Below are positions 52,126-63,037 of a DNA stretch of 64,000 bases, piece after piece. The notes below the pieces were generated by a model. The model was not told the origin of the DNA. It saw nothing but the letters and a program-made list of their open reading frames with translations, and did not search any database. The position numbers and the translations under genes were made by a program. Origin of the DNA: a bacterium (GTDB lineage: Bacteria; Planctomycetota; Planctomycetia; Planctomycetales; Planctomycetaceae); contig WGME01000003.1 of NCBI GenBank assembly GCA_016125225.1, positions 1,054,001-1,118,000 on the forward strand. The letters run 5' to 3'. Position 1 is the first letter of the stretch; each line of letters opens with the position of its first letter.

Positions 52126-55100
52126 TCACCGCTTCACTACGCACTCATCGTGGTTCATCAGGGCATTGATGACGTTGGTCCAGGCGGCAATTTCGATGAC
52201 GGGTAAGGCTGGATCAATCGGCTTCTCGCCGATCTTCACCAATGCAGCGGCATCAGTGGAATGCTCGCGATACCAGGCGAGTTGACGGTCATACATCCGC
52301 TGCAGAATGGCGAGTTCGGAGGCATCGGGTTCGCGGCCGATCAGGCGAATGCTGCCGGCGGACAACATGGCTGCCGGATCGCCTGCGTGTTCCTTGGATA
52401 AGGTTTCGGCTAGCACGCGGGCGGCTTCAATAAACTGTGGCCCATTGAGCAGTACGAAGGCATGCAGCGGTGTGTTCGTAATGTCGCGCCGAGCGGTGCA
52501 GACCTGCCGCTTGGGAACATCGAAGACTTCCAGCATGGGGGCCGGGCCAGTCCGTCGCCAGAAGGTGTATAAACTGCGTCGATAAAGTTGTTCGCCGGTC
52601 CCCGCGTTGCTGGGTTTGAACGACTCCGGCATGTCATACGTGCGGACAGGGGGACCGCCGAACTTGTCGACCAGCAGACCACTCGCGATCAGGGCGTTGT
52701 CACGAATCATCTCTGCCGGTAAGCGGAACCGTGGACCTCTCGCCAGCCAGAGATTTTCCGGATCGTCGGCCATGACGGTCGCCGAGCCCAGACTACGCTG
52801 CTGATAGGTGTGCGACATCACGATGGTTTTGATGAGATCTTTCATGTCCCATCCGGAAGCGATGAAACGACCGGCCAGCCAATCGATCAACTCAGGATAC
52901 TCCGGCCGTTCCGACTGGCTGCCGAAGTCTTCGGCGGTTTTGACGAGTCCCCGTCCGAAGAGACTCTGCCAGACCCGATTGACCGTGACTCGGGCCAGCA
53001 ATGGGTGCTGTGGATTGGTCAACCAGCGTGCGAGTCCAAGCCGATTACGCGGCTGATTCGCAGGGAAGGCCAGCAGCGAGGCCGGAGTTCCTGGCGTGAC
53101 GGGATCGCCCCGCAGATTGTATTCTCCACGCTTCAGAATGTAGGCGGTCTTCGGCTCCGCGAGTTCTTCCATCACCATGATTTCCCGGGCCGAATCGGCG
53201 AGTTCACTCAGAGCTTTCCGCTCAGCCAGCAAGTCGGCCTGCAACTTCGCGTAGGTTTCATCGAACCGGGCGAGATAGAATTGCTGCCACCGGGATTGTT
53301 GGTCGCCGGTCAGGTCCGTCGTCGTTGCCTGTGCGAGTGAACCGGGGGCATAGACCTCGGCGATTTCAAGATCGGTCAAGGCCCGGTTCCAGACGCGGAA
53401 CTCATCGACCAGCCCCCCTTTGAACCCACGATCACGGAACCGTTCCCCGATGGCAATGGAATCGCCCCCGCCGCCAGTGATGTCTTTCTGGAGGTGATCG
53501 CGAATGATGTTCGTTTCCGCCAATTGACCGTTGATGAAAATGCGGAGACCGCTGGCCCGGCCGGACCCGTCGCTGGAAACCGTCACATGCACCCATTCCC
53601 TGGTCGGCAGGGGTGACTGGCTTTGGATGGAAACGGCATCGCCCGGCCAGAAGTGAATCAACGACCATTGCAACCGGCCATCAATCAACAGCAACTCATA
53701 GCCCCGGCTGGCGGCATCGGTCCACGCGCGCGAGCGGTGAAAAATCACGGCCCGGTCTTTCATATCCGGCGTCTGCAGCCACAGGGACACAGTGAAAGGT
53801 TCATAGCGATGAAAATTCCCGACCGTGGTGGTGACCGCATGATCCCCGGTGAGCAGCAGTCCTTCGCCGATTTTCCCTGCGGTCAGGGTGTTCTCACCGG
53901 GTGAGGTCGCCGCGAGGTTCTCACCGACAAGGCTCGGGAACTTGCCTTCGGCATTGCGTTCTTCAAAGGGCAGATGCAGCACTTCGCCGGGGATGGGGCC
54001 TTCGATGACTGGCCGACTCGCTAACCAGTCGTCAATGGCTGCTTCCCGGGACTGGGCATAACCGAATGGGACTGCTTCAGCGGCTTTGCATTTCGCGATA
54101 GCTTCGGCCTGCTGTTTCTTCTGCTGTTCATTGAGCAACCACATCGTGGGGGTGGGGGCCGATGAGGTGAAGAACGAATAGAGCCCCGCTTCATCGATGT
54201 CGTCAAAGAAGGCAAAGAACTGGTAGTACTCACGTTGTGTGATCGGGTCGAACTTGTGGTCGTGACAGCGGCAGCATTCCAAAGTCAGGCCGAGAAAGGC
54301 CGTGCCAAAGGTCACCACGCGATCATTCACATAATTGACCCGATATTCTTCCTCGACCGAGCCTCCTTCCGCTTCCTGTTGATGCAGCCGATTGAATGCC
54401 GTGGCGAGCCGTTGCTCATTGGTCGGCTGGGGCAACAGATCGCCCGCGAGTTGCCAGGTGACGAACTGATCCCACGGCAGGTTTTGATTGAAAGCGTGAA
54501 TCACCCAATCGCGGTACGGCCACATGTCCCGTTCGCGATCGACCTGAAAGCCATAGCTGTCCGCATAGCGGGCCACATCGAGCCAGTCGGCCGCCATGCG
54601 TTCGCCGTAATGCGGCGACTTCAGCAACCGATCGACTAGGTTCTCGTAGGCTTGGGGATCGTTATCAGCCACGAAAGCTGTGATCTCGGCGGGACTTGGC
54701 GGCAAACCGGTGAGATCGAAAAACAGGCGGCGGATCAAAGTATGACGTTCGGCAATCAGTTGTGGTGAGAGACTCCGGTCGCGAAGTCCTGCAAACACGA
54801 TGTGGTCAATTTCATTGTGGGCTGCAATGCCTGTAGGAAAATCTGTCGGGACAGCCGGGAGGGCGACTGGTTCCACCGGCAGGAAGGCCCAATGCGGCTG
54901 GTACTCGGCACCGGCGGCAATCCAGCGGCGTAAGACATCGATCTCGGTCGCCGTCAATCGCCCCAACTTGGCATGCGGCGGCGGCATCACTTCGTCATCA
55001 CTCTCGGCCGTGATGCGTTGGAAGAGCAAGCTGCCCTCTGGCTGACCGGGCACAATCGCTGCGATATCGGACGACGCCGGTTTGAGGGCGATCTCCCGGA

Positions 55101-55263
55101 CATCGAGTCGCAGGTCAGCCGCTCGATTGGCACTGTCGGGGCCGTGACAGGCGAAGCATTTGTCGGACAGAATCGGCCGGACGTCGCGATTAAACTGGAC
55201 CGGTTCCGCCGCCACGGAGCAGGTGGCGATCATCGAGAGTACAACAAACCATCCGGCACGCAT
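52126..55263 (-). CDS. Exported cytochrome with DUF1549, LamG-like and DUF1553 domains
   Basis: This 1045-residue protein follows the planctomycete cytochrome plan. After the signal peptide (1-19) comes a haem domain with CFACH (36-40), then DUF1549 (about 145-355) ending at the second CxxCH ([12 protein letters not shown]). An inserted LamG/concanavalin-type domain follows (about 430-640; GLRIFINGQLAETN, GLVDEFRVWNRALTD), then DUF1553 (about 735-1030). LamG domains often bind glycans, so the protein may anchor to or act on polysaccharide; this is inference. It is the first gene of an operon with a DUF1501 gene. Confidence 0.9.
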   Translation of the reverse strand: MRAGWFVVLSMIATCSVAAEPVQFNRDVRPILSDKCFACHGPDSANRAADLRLDVREIALKPASSDIAAIVPGQPEGSLLFQRITAESDDEVMPPPHAKLGRLTATEIDVLRRWIAAGAEYQPHWAFLPVEPVALPAVPTDFPTGIAAHNEIDHIVFAGLRDRSLSPQLIAERHTLIRRLFFDLTGLPPSPAEITAFVADNDPQAYENLVDRLLKSPHYGERMAADWLDVARYADSYGFQVDRERDMWPYRDWVIHAFNQNLPWDQFVTWQLAGDLLPQPTNEQRLATAFNRLHQQEAEGGSVEEEYRVNYVNDRVVTFGTAFLGLTLECCRCHDHKFDPITQREYYQFFAFFDDIDEAGLYSFFTSSAPTPTMWLLNEQQKKQQAEAIAKCKAAEAVPFGYAQSREAAIDDWLASRPVIEGPIPGEVLHLPFEERNAEGKFPSLVGENLAATSPGENTLTAGKIGEGLLLTGDHAVTTTVGNFHRYEPFTVSLWLQTPDMKDRAVIFHRSRAWTDAASRGYELLLIDGRLQWSLIHFWPGDAVSIQSQSPLPTREWVHVTVSSDGSGRASGLRIFINGQLAETNIIRDHLQKDITGGGGDSIAIGERFRDRGFKGGLVDEFRVWNRALTDLEIAEVYAPGSLAQATTTDLTGDQQSRWQQFYLARFDETYAKLQADLLAERKALSELADSAREIMVMEELAEPKTAYILKRGEYNLRGDPVTPGTPASLLAFPANQPRNRLGLARWLTNPQHPLLARVTVNRVWQSLFGRGLVKTAEDFGSQSERPEYPELIDWLAGRFIASGWDMKDLIKTIVMSHTYQQRSLGSATVMADDPENLWLARGPRFRLPAEMIRDNALIASGLLVDKFGGPPVRTYDMPESFKPSNAGTGEQLYRRSLYTFWRRTGPAPMLEVFDVPKRQVCTARRDITNTPLHAFVLLNGPQFIEAARVLAETLSKEHAGDPAAMLSAGSIRLIGREPDASELAILQRMYDRQLAWYREHSTDAAALVKIGEKPIDPALPVIEIAAWTNVINALMNHDECVVKR

Positions 55264-55379
55264 GGAACCTATCCCCGCCAATCATCGAAGCATCAGCACA
55301 TGTTGCTGACTTCCAGCGTAAACAATGGGAGCGGGGTTGTCATGCCAAGTCTGCGGAGTTGCTGATGATGTCCTCAAAC

Positions 55380-56483
55380 TTACAACGTCACAAGATGGCC
55401 GTTGTCTTTCGCCGAAGCAAAACAGGCATCCATTACCCGTTGGGTTTTGAGCGTGATTTCGCCCCATTCCCAATCGGGGTGGCCACTCAGGGCCAGTTGC
55501 GAGAAGGTGCGGAACAACTGCGATTCCTGGGCATTCGGATGGTTGTTGCTGTGCTCGGGAATGGCCACCGTCCGGCCGCGTTCTTCCATGTCGAACTGGC
55601 AGCCGGAAACAATGAACTGCGAGTTGGTGACCCGATAGGTGACTTCGTCACCGAAGTAGGGCAACACGAAGTCGGGGACAAAGATATGGCCTTTAGTGCC
55701 GCTGATGCTGGCCCACTGCTGGTTCTCGGTCTGGAACGAGCAGTAGAACGAAGCCGAGACATTGTTCGCGAAAAAGAGTTCCGCCGAGAATTCTGTCGGC
55801 ACAGGGTTGGGGCTGTCAGGTCGACCGGCTTGAGCCAGCATGCGGGCCGAGACTTTAAGCGGTAATTCGTACTGCATGGTCCACAAGGCAAAGCGGATGG
55901 TGTACCAGCCCAGGTCACCCAGGCACCCATGTGGTTCGAGTTCGCTGCTCGCGCGGATGTTTCCGGCGATGAAGGGTTCGCCGCCATTGAAACTGAACTG
56001 CATGCCGATGCGCCGGATCTGGCCGACGCTCGCGCCATCGTCCAGCGTCTTGCGCAAGGCAGGCAGGCGGGCACTGTGCATATACATGACGCCATCCATG
56101 AACTGCACGTTCGACTGTCGGCAGGCCGCTAGCATCTCTTCGACATCGGCCGCGCTGATGCCTACGGGTTTTTCCACCAGCACATGCTTGCCCGCGTGTG
56201 CCGCCTTGATGACCCATTCCTTGCGGAGCCCCGTGGGCAATGGAAGATAAATGGCATCGACATCATCACGCGACAGCAGGTCTTCGTAGCTGCCACAGGC
56301 TGTCGGGGCAGTCTCAAAAGGAACGGTTGCCTGGCATTCGGAAATAAACTGCTGGGCCCGGTTGAGGGTGCGGCTCGCGACAGCGGTCAGCTTCGCATTT
56401 CCCGCGTTGCGAATGGCCTGCCAGTTCTTACGGGCGATGCCGGCGGTTCCCAGAATAGCCCATCGACACATGACGTCTGTCAT
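55380..56483 (-). CDS. Gfo/Idh/MocA family oxidoreductase
   Basis: This NAD(P)-dependent sugar-type oxidoreductase of about 367 residues has the Rossmann motif WAILGTAGIARKN at the N-terminus, the family's VLVEKPVGIS (EKP Lys near residue 100), and a C-terminal alpha/beta domain with HGCLGDLGWYTIRFALW. It resembles glucose-fructose oxidoreductase or dihydrodiol dehydrogenase-type members; the substrate is unknown. The ATG at 56483 is chosen over that at 56471, which lacks any upstream ribosome site. It sits between two DUF1549-DUF1501 operons and may share a glycan-related role. Confidence 0.88.
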   Translation of the reverse strand: MTDVMCRWAILGTAGIARKNWQAIRNAGNAKLTAVASRTLNRAQQFISECQATVPFETAPTACGSYEDLLSRDDVDAIYLPLPTGLRKEWVIKAAHAGKHVLVEKPVGISAADVEEMLAACRQSNVQFMDGVMYMHSARLPALRKTLDDGASVGQIRRIGMQFSFNGGEPFIAGNIRASSELEPHGCLGDLGWYTIRFALWTMQYELPLKVSARMLAQAGRPDSPNPVPTEFSAELFFANNVSASFYCSFQTENQQWASISGTKGHIFVPDFVLPYFGDEVTYRVTNSQFIVSGCQFDMEERGRTVAIPEHSNNHPNAQESQLFRTFSQLALSGHPDWEWGEITLKTQRVMDACFASAKDNGHLVTL

Positions 56484-56704
56484 CTGCTGTCGCTTTCCAC
56501 CGAAGAGAATCTCTGCTGCTGAGTTCACCGCATAGATTACGCGTCCGGCACGGCTGAGACAAATCAACAGGATTCACGCTGACGTTACGACTTCTACCCA
56601 CACTCGCCCTTTTCATCGCGGGGGGAACGGACCATAATCGATCAGCAAGTTTTGATGAATGGGCCGCTGGTTCAGGCATGGCGTCTCTGGTGGGAGGAGT
56701 CTGC

Positions 56705-59497
56705 GTGTTTCTGACATCGCGAACGATATTGGTCGCTGGCTGGGCGATCATGATCAGCCACTGCGCGCTGCTGGCTGCCGCTGAGAGCCCCGACTTTGTG
56801 CGCGATGTGCGTCCGATTCTTCAAAAGCATTGTTACTCTTGTCATGCCGCGGAAAAACAGAAGAGTGGCTATCGGCTCGATATCAAAGCGGCAGCATTTC
56901 GCGGTGGCGAACTCTACGGCGCCAGTTTGAAACCCGGCGATCTCGCGGCAAGTCCACTCTTCCAGTTCATTGCCGATCCCAATGCCGATTTGCAGATGCC
57001 CCCCGATGGCGAACGGCTCTCGACGGCCGAGATCGAGACACTCAAACGGTGGATTGAGGGCGGTGCGAATTGGCCGGACGGTGTTGACCTCGCCACATTA
57101 GAAGACCGGACCGATCACTGGAGTTTTCATCCGGTGAAGCGTGCGGAATTGCCTTCCGTAGGGCAAACCGCTTGGCCACGAAATGAGATCGATCATTTTA
57201 TCCTGTCTCGGCTGGAAGCCGCGGGGTTGGAACCCTCGGCAGAAACCGACCGCGTGTCGTGGCTGCGTCGGGTCTATCTGAATCTCATCGGGTTGCCGCC
57301 GACTCCAGAGCAAGTCGCTGCGTTCGTGGATGATACGCGTCCCGATGCCTATGCCAGGGTCGTGGATGAGTTACTGCAATCGCCACGGTATGGCGAACGC
57401 TGGGCTCAACACTGGCTCGATGTGGTTCGCTATGCCGACACGCATGGCTTTGAAGTGAACACCGAACGGCCGAATGCCTGGCCCTATCGGGATTACGTCA
57501 TTCGGGCATTGAACAACGATACGCCCTACGATCGATTCATTCGCGAACAGATCGTGGGCGATGCGCTCGGAGTCGATGCGGCCACCGGTTTTCTGATTAC
57601 CGCGTCGGTGCTATTGCCCGGGCAGATCGGCAAGGACGAACCATCAAAACGACTTGCCCGACAGGACTCCATCGACGAAATTGTGGTCAACGTCGGCCAG
57701 ACGTTCCTCGGCCTCAGTGTGGGGTGCGCGCGTTGCCATGATCATAAATTCGACCCGATTTCCCAACGGGATTATTACGCCATGCAGGCCCTCGTGGCGG
57801 GCGTGGAGTATGAAGAACGCGTGCCTGATACGCCGGAAGTCCGGGCCATCCGCGAAGCCGCCGCAACGGATCAGAAACGGCTTGCCGTCGTGGATGCCGA
57901 GCTGGCACAGTATGTCCCCTTGGCCGGAAGTGGCGCAACTCGGCCGATGATCAACGCCCGGCAGAATGTCGACCGCTTCGCACCGAGAGAAGCTCAGCGG
58001 CTCAAACTGACCATTCTGGCGACGAACAACCTCGAACCCTGCATCGATGAGTTGGAGATCTTCAATACGTCGGGAGAGAACATCGCCCTCGCCAGTCGTG
58101 GCGCGAAGGTGACATCTTCCGGAGATAATGTCTCGCCCAATCGACACGAACTTCGCTTTCTGAATGATGGCGAATACGGAAACTCGCGGAGTTGGATGTC
58201 GAATGAGATGGGCCGTGGGTGGGTCACTGTCGAATTGGCGGAACCACAGATGATCCAACGGGTCCACTGGGGACGTGATCGACAAGGGAAATTCACGGAT
58301 CGGCTGGCCATCGATTATCGCCTGGAAGTGTCCTCGTCGGACGGCAGTTGGCACGATGTGGCGACGGCTGCCGATCGCGAACCCTACGCACCGAATGCCC
58401 CGAAGTCGCAAGTGACAACATTGGAAGGGCTGACGGACGAAGAGCGGAGCATCGCTGCCCCGTTGCTGGCAGAACGTGAACTGTTGCAGAAGCAGATACA
58501 GGCGGCCGAACAGTTGCCTCGCTATTTTGCGGGCCAGTTCCGCACGCCGGATGATATCCATCTGTTGAGCCGCGGTGATCCGGAACAACCGAAGGAACGG
58601 GCCATCCCTGCGGTGCTCAGCACATTCGGCACCGTGAATCTTACCTCGGAGGCGGGTGATCGCGAACGCCGCGTCGCTTTGGCTGACTGGATTGCCAACC
58701 CCGGGCATCCATTGACCGCACGGGTCATGGTGAATCGCATCTGGCAGGGACACTTTGGCGTGGGTTTAGTAGAAACGGCCAGTGACTTCGGTCGCAGTGG
58801 GATGCCGGCGTCGCATCCCGAATTGCACGACTGGCTGGCCGATGAATTCGTGCAGTCTGGCTGGTCGATCAAGGAATTGCATCGACGAATCGTTTTGTCA
58901 GCGACTTATCGACAGTCATCCGCTTACCGGGAGACACCAGCCCAGCAGGATGCGGATGTTCGATTACTCTGGCGGTTTCCCCCCCGCCGTCTGGATGCCG
59001 AGATCTTACGAGACTCGATGCTCGCCACCAGTGGGCAGCTTGATTTGACGATGTACGGACGGGGATTTGATCTGTTCAATCAACGGGGCGGGCTGTCGGG
59101 TTTTACGCCGGTGGAACATTTTACCGGCCAGGGACTGCGTCGCATGATCTATGCACACAAAGTCCGCCGCGAGCGCGATGCCGTATTTGGTGCGTTTGAT
59201 TGCCCCGATGCCGGACAAAGCACGGCACGACGGCGGGAATCAACGACACCCTTGCAGGCCCTGAATCTGCTCAACAGTGGTTTCACCCTGGACTGTGCGG
59301 CGGCGCTGCAATCACGAGTTATTCGCGAGGTGGGAGCAGATCCGGCTGACCAGATTCGCCGGGCGTATCAACTGGTATTGAATCGTGATCCTGTCGATGA
59401 GGAACTGGCAGATTGCCTGGTCGTCGTGCAGGAGCACGATCTCACCGTGTTGTGTCGCGCTTTGTATAACAGCAATGAGGCCTTGTTCCTGCCATGA
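56705..59497 (+). CDS. Exported cytochrome with DUF1549, discoidin-like and DUF1553 domains
   Basis: This 930-residue paralogue of the cytochrome gene at 52-55 kb has a signal peptide (about 1-27), the haem motif CYSCH (43-47), DUF1549 (about 110-355) with [11 protein letters not shown], and DUF1553 (about 640-910). Between them, instead of LamG, is a discoidin/F5/8-type C-like beta domain (about 420-555; [34 protein letters not shown]). The start is GTG, with GGAGGAG a few bases upstream and a signal peptide immediately after; an ATG at 56678 lacks such a site. Its stop overlaps the next start as ATGA. Confidence 0.9.
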   Translation: MFLTSRTILVAGWAIMISHCALLAAAESPDFVRDVRPILQKHCYSCHAAEKQKSGYRLDIKAAAFRGGELYGASLKPGDLAASPLFQFIADPNADLQMPPDGERLSTAEIETLKRWIEGGANWPDGVDLATLEDRTDHWSFHPVKRAELPSVGQTAWPRNEIDHFILSRLEAAGLEPSAETDRVSWLRRVYLNLIGLPPTPEQVAAFVDDTRPDAYARVVDELLQSPRYGERWAQHWLDVVRYADTHGFEVNTERPNAWPYRDYVIRALNNDTPYDRFIREQIVGDALGVDAATGFLITASVLLPGQIGKDEPSKRLARQDSIDEIVVNVGQTFLGLSVGCARCHDHKFDPISQRDYYAMQALVAGVEYEERVPDTPEVRAIREAAATDQKRLAVVDAELAQYVPLAGSGATRPMINARQNVDRFAPREAQRLKLTILATNNLEPCIDELEIFNTSGENIALASRGAKVTSSGDNVSPNRHELRFLNDGEYGNSRSWMSNEMGRGWVTVELAEPQMIQRVHWGRDRQGKFTDRLAIDYRLEVSSSDGSWHDVATAADREPYAPNAPKSQVTTLEGLTDEERSIAAPLLAERELLQKQIQAAEQLPRYFAGQFRTPDDIHLLSRGDPEQPKERAIPAVLSTFGTVNLTSEAGDRERRVALADWIANPGHPLTARVMVNRIWQGHFGVGLVETASDFGRSGMPASHPELHDWLADEFVQSGWSIKELHRRIVLSATYRQSSAYRETPAQQDADVRLLWRFPPRRLDAEILRDSMLATSGQLDLTMYGRGFDLFNQRGGLSGFTPVEHFTGQGLRRMIYAHKVRRERDAVFGAFDCPDAGQSTARRRESTTPLQALNLLNSGFTLDCAAALQSRVIREVGADPADQIRRAYQLVLNRDPVDEELADCLVVVQEHDLTVLCRALYNSNEALFLP

Positions 59498-60972
59498 CTG
59501 ATTCCCTCGAACAACTGTCTGCCTCAGGTCGGGCCTTGCTCAATCGTCGCGACTATCTGTCCCAATCGGCAACGGCCTTGGGTGGCATTGCGTTGAGCAG
59601 CCTGTTGCACGAGCAAGGGTTGTTAGCGGCCACACCGTCGACGCCGCACATTAACCCCGCGCAGCCGTATGCCCCGCGAGACTCACACTTCCCGGCACGC
59701 GCGAAGAATGTGGTCGTGATTTTTTGTGCCGGTGCCGTCAGCCAGCTGGAGACGTGGGATTACAAGCCGCAACTGATTGAATGGGATGACAAGCCATTGC
59801 CGGGCGGGCCGGCCGTGACGTTTCAGGGCCCGGCGGGGAATCTGGCCCGGCCGCAGTATAACTTTCGACAACGGGGCGAGACCGGCAAATGGGTCAGCGA
59901 CATGATCCCGCATCTCGCCGAACTGACCGATGACATCGCGTTCATTCATTCATTGACCAGTAAATCGAACACGCACGGCCCGGCAGAGAATTTTCTGTCG
60001 ACTGGCTTCGTGCTCGACGGCTTCCCAAGTCTCGGTTCCTGGGTGACCTATGCCCTGGGGAGTGAAAGTCAGAACTTGCCAGCTTATGTGGCGATTCCCG
60101 ACCCGCGAGGTGTCCCGCAAAATGGTTCGAACAACTGGGGACCGGGTTTCTTACCGGCGGCGTTTCAAGGGACCACGTTCAGTTCAAAAGAACCGGTTCG
60201 CCACCTCACTGCTGCCGGCACAACACCGCGTCAAGATGCTGCCACTCGCCGACTGCTCGACCAAATGAACGCGCGGCATCTGGCCACACATCCGGGAGAT
60301 GAAAAGCTCGCGGCCCGCATTGCCAGTTATGAACTCGCCGCCCGCATGCAACTGAGTATGCCGGGATTGAGCGATCTCAGCACCGAACCGCAGCATATCC
60401 TTTCGATGTATGGGGCCGATGACACTGAGAATGCCGACAAAGCGGCTTTCGCCCGTAACTGCATTCTCGCGCGGCGGCTGATCGAACAGGGCGTGCGTTT
60501 CGTGCAGCTCTTCAACGGGGCCTATGCCAGCGGTGGCAAGTTGAACTGGGACGGTCACAGTGCCCTCAAGGATCAATACGATGTGCATGCCGCGATCCTC
60601 GATCAACCCGCCGCGGCACTCATTCGTGATCTGCGTCAACGCGGTTTGCTGGAAGAGACTTTAGTGGTCTGGTGCACCGAGTTCGGCCGCATGCCCTTCT
60701 TCCAGAAGGGAGCCAAGGGCCGCGATCATAACCCCGATGGCTTCACCTGCTGGCTGACCGGAGCGGGAGTTCGTCCCGGTGTGAGTCACGGGGCTACCGA
60801 TGACTTTGGACAGCGGGCCATCACCGAAATTCACCCGCTGTACGACTTCAACGCCACCATTCTGCATCTCCTGGGACTCGATCACGAACGGCTGACATTC
60901 GAGCACAACGGGATTCAGCGACGTCTGACCAATGTCGAAGGTCATGTCATCCACGAAGTGCTACGGACTTAA
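59494..60972 (+). CDS. DUF1501 protein, Tat-type signal, AlkP-superfamily-like
   Basis: This 492-residue paralogue of the DUF1501 protein above has a twin-arginine region [15 protein letters not shown] (about 17-31). Conserved segments are [42 protein letters not shown] and [20 protein letters not shown]. Its start overlaps the cytochrome gene's stop, indicating translational coupling. DUF1501 proteins are thought to act on exported substrates together with the partner cytochrome; the reaction is not known. Confidence 0.9.
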   Translation: MTDSLEQLSASGRALLNRRDYLSQSATALGGIALSSLLHEQGLLAATPSTPHINPAQPYAPRDSHFPARAKNVVVIFCAGAVSQLETWDYKPQLIEWDDKPLPGGPAVTFQGPAGNLARPQYNFRQRGETGKWVSDMIPHLAELTDDIAFIHSLTSKSNTHGPAENFLSTGFVLDGFPSLGSWVTYALGSESQNLPAYVAIPDPRGVPQNGSNNWGPGFLPAAFQGTTFSSKEPVRHLTAAGTTPRQDAATRRLLDQMNARHLATHPGDEKLAARIASYELAARMQLSMPGLSDLSTEPQHILSMYGADDTENADKAAFARNCILARRLIEQGVRFVQLFNGAYASGGKLNWDGHSALKDQYDVHAAILDQPAAALIRDLRQRGLLEETLVVWCTEFGRMPFFQKGAKGRDHNPDGFTCWLTGAGVRPGVSHGATDDFGQRAITEIHPLYDFNATILHLLGLDHERLTFEHNGIQRRLTNVEGHVIHEVLRT

Positions 60973-60978
60973 CCGGGA

Positions 60979-61920
60979 TTACTGCGGTGATGTCGTGCGG
61001 TTCGTGGCGGTGTGACGGAATGCTTCGTCGGAAGACAGCGGCTTACGGCTGATTTCCTGCCAATGGCGGATATCAATTTCATAGGGGCCTTGTGGACGGT
61101 CAAAGCCCCCAAATTCGGCGAGGTATTTTTCCAGGCGACCGAGTTTCTGCTCGGCTGTCAGCTCGCCGGGATGCCGCGTTCCCGGAACCCGGCCCCACAG
61201 AATGCGCGATGCACCCGTGGTGGTAAGTTCCAGCAATTGATCATCGATCGGTGTCTCGGGGCTGGCATGTTGCGGCAAGGTGATGGATGCCAGCCCGAGG
61301 GGTTTCCAACGCAAGCCGATGAAGTAGGCAAGTTGAGCGGCCGCGACCACACCGTTGTCACCCCACGCGCGCCCGGCTGCGCCACGTGGTCGGGTCGCGA
61401 TACCAGTGACGACAATGTAGCGCTGAAGATCTTCCTCATCGAAATCATTCGGCGGCAACAACACACTCTGCTCGTCAATGGCGTAGAAGCCATCGGGAAC
61501 TTGCACCAAGGCGACGGGGCGGCGGTACTTCAGCTCGACCGTCACCAGGGCCGGGTAAACATTACGGACCGAGACAACTTCCGCCACCCACGGGTGGGCC
61601 GCAAACGCGGTCGCGAGACGTGAGGGGAGCGTGTCATCCAGCAGCGAAAGTTCTTCCGGGAGCTGGCCCCGATGACGGACCTGCTCCAGAAAGTCGGCCG
61701 GTAACGCTGCCGGAACCGGTGGTTCGAGCTGGATTTGACGGAACGGCAACTGATATTCCGCACGCTCGTGCAACTTGGGAAGTTGGTCGATAATCCACGG
61801 TCCGAGCACTGGCAGTAGTGCGATCGCCGCCGCGGCAATTAACACGCGGGGACGAAAAATCCGTTGGGTCAATGCCGGTGCCGCTGGTGCCTCCGGCGCA
61901 GCGGGATTCGGTTTGGACAT
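60979..61920 (-). CDS. FtsQ/POTRA-like membrane protein
   Basis: This protein of about 313 residues has a Pro/Ala-rich cytoplasmic N-terminus, one membrane span (about 26-43) and an extracytoplasmic part that resembles FtsQ/DivIB. There is a POTRA-like segment (HPWVAEVVSVRNVYPALVTVELKYRRPVAL, about 108-137, given in outline) and a following beta domain (IVVTGIATRP). FtsQ links cytoplasmic and periplasmic divisome parts in other bacteria. It lies directly after ddl, the ddl-ftsQ order of dcw clusters. A GTG at 61992 overlapping the ddl stop (GTGA) would add 24 residues; the ATG at 61920 is reported because it precedes the span more naturally. Confidence 0.7.
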   Translation of the reverse strand: MSKPNPAAPEAPAAPALTQRIFRPRVLIAAAAIALLPVLGPWIIDQLPKLHERAEYQLPFRQIQLEPPVPAALPADFLEQVRHRGQLPEELSLLDDTLPSRLATAFAAHPWVAEVVSVRNVYPALVTVELKYRRPVALVQVPDGFYAIDEQSVLLPPNDFDEEDLQRYIVVTGIATRPRGAAGRAWGDNGVVAAAQLAYFIGLRWKPLGLASITLPQHASPETPIDDQLLELTTTGASRILWGRVPGTRHPGELTAEQKLGRLEKYLAEFGGFDRPQGPYEIDIRHWQEISRKPLSSDEAFRHTATNRTTSPQ

Positions 61921-61988
61921 GGCAGCCACAATCGAGGAACAGGGAATCTTACCTATTCCATCGGATGCAGACGGCCGGGCGATGCAGA

Positions 61989-62993
61989 TCACTCGGCGTG
62001 CGAGGTGCCGTCACCGACAGAGGCGCGCCGGACCTGTCTGTTCTGCAGAAGATGCGGCCGCGGAGGTCCACTGCGCAGGCAGCTTTGAACCGCACGATCG
62101 CACAATTCGGCAAAATCGATTCCCATCCGGGCGGCGGCCTTGGGAACCAGACTGTGATCCGTGAATCCGGGCACCGTATTCACTTCCAGAACCCAGGGCT
62201 TATGGGATTCATCGAGCCGGAAATCGACGCGGCTCAATCCTCGTGTACCAAGGGCACGACATGCGGCGACAGCGGCATCTTGTAGTTGCCCCATTGCTGC
62301 GGGTGGGAAATCGGTCTCGAACACGTATTCGGTCGCTTCGTCTTCGTATTTGGCATGATAGTCAAAGAAGGGCCGCGTGGTCCGGATGCAGATCGGTGGG
62401 AGCACTAGCTCATCGAAGATTCCGATCGTCCATTCCGTCCCTGTGATGTAACGCTCCACGATCCCGAATTGGTCGAATTCGAAGCAGTTCTGCAAGGCGG
62501 AAGCCAGTTGGCTTGGCTCTTGGACTATGCTGACACCCAGGCTGGAACCTTGGGTGTCGGGCTTGATGACGCACGGATAGCCCACGCTCTCGACCATCTG
62601 TTGCAAACGGCTCTGAGAATCGCTGGCATGCAGCAGCACATAGTTGGGCGTCGGCACGCCGAACTGCAGCAGCCGTTCTTTAGCCGCCGACTTGCTGAAG
62701 GTGAGACGCGATGTGGCCGCATCCGATCCGGTGAACGGGATGCCGGCGTGCTCCAGAATCTCCTGCAACTGTCCGTCTTCACCAAAGCGACCATGCAGGG
62801 CATTGAACACCAGATCGAACTGTTGCCAGTCAATGCCCGACAGATCAATTCCCGCTGGATCGATGGGAATGACGGTGTGACCGCGAGATGACAAGGCCTG
62901 CATAACCGAGGCACCACTCAATCGGCTGATAACCGCTTCATCCGAGTCGCCACCCATGAGCAGGGCAATGGTCTGTGAGGCGTTCGTCGTCAT
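61989..62993 (-). CDS. ddl: D-alanine--D-alanine ligase
   Basis: Ddl makes the D-Ala-D-Ala dipeptide of peptidoglycan with ATP. The 334-residue ATP-grasp protein shows LMGGDSDEAVISRLSG, ALHGRFGEDG (family HGxxGEDG, about 65-74), GIPFTGSDAATSRLTFSK, IKPDTQGSSLGVSIV and the closing VNTVPGFTDHSLVPKAA. The first signature has DSDEAVIS where most Ddl read xSxExxVS, and the C-terminal 30 residues are extra and basic. It is consistent with planctomycetes having peptidoglycan. It is the middle gene of a compact three-gene operon. Confidence 0.9.
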   Translation of the reverse strand: MTTNASQTIALLMGGDSDEAVISRLSGASVMQALSSRGHTVIPIDPAGIDLSGIDWQQFDLVFNALHGRFGEDGQLQEILEHAGIPFTGSDAATSRLTFSKSAAKERLLQFGVPTPNYVLLHASDSQSRLQQMVESVGYPCVIKPDTQGSSLGVSIVQEPSQLASALQNCFEFDQFGIVERYITGTEWTIGIFDELVLPPICIRTTRPFFDYHAKYEDEATEYVFETDFPPAAMGQLQDAAVAACRALGTRGLSRVDFRLDESHKPWVLEVNTVPGFTDHSLVPKAAARMGIDFAELCDRAVQSCLRSGPPRPHLLQNRQVRRASVGDGTSHAE

Positions 62994-63037
62994 GGCAGCA
63001 GCATCCCTGGGTGCCCCGAACTGGCGTTCGGTCGAAG

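Noticed and set aside
57644-58753. Long antisense frame inside the second DUF1549/DUF1553 cytochrome gene
   Set aside because: Shadow of a clear conserved gene, without motifs.
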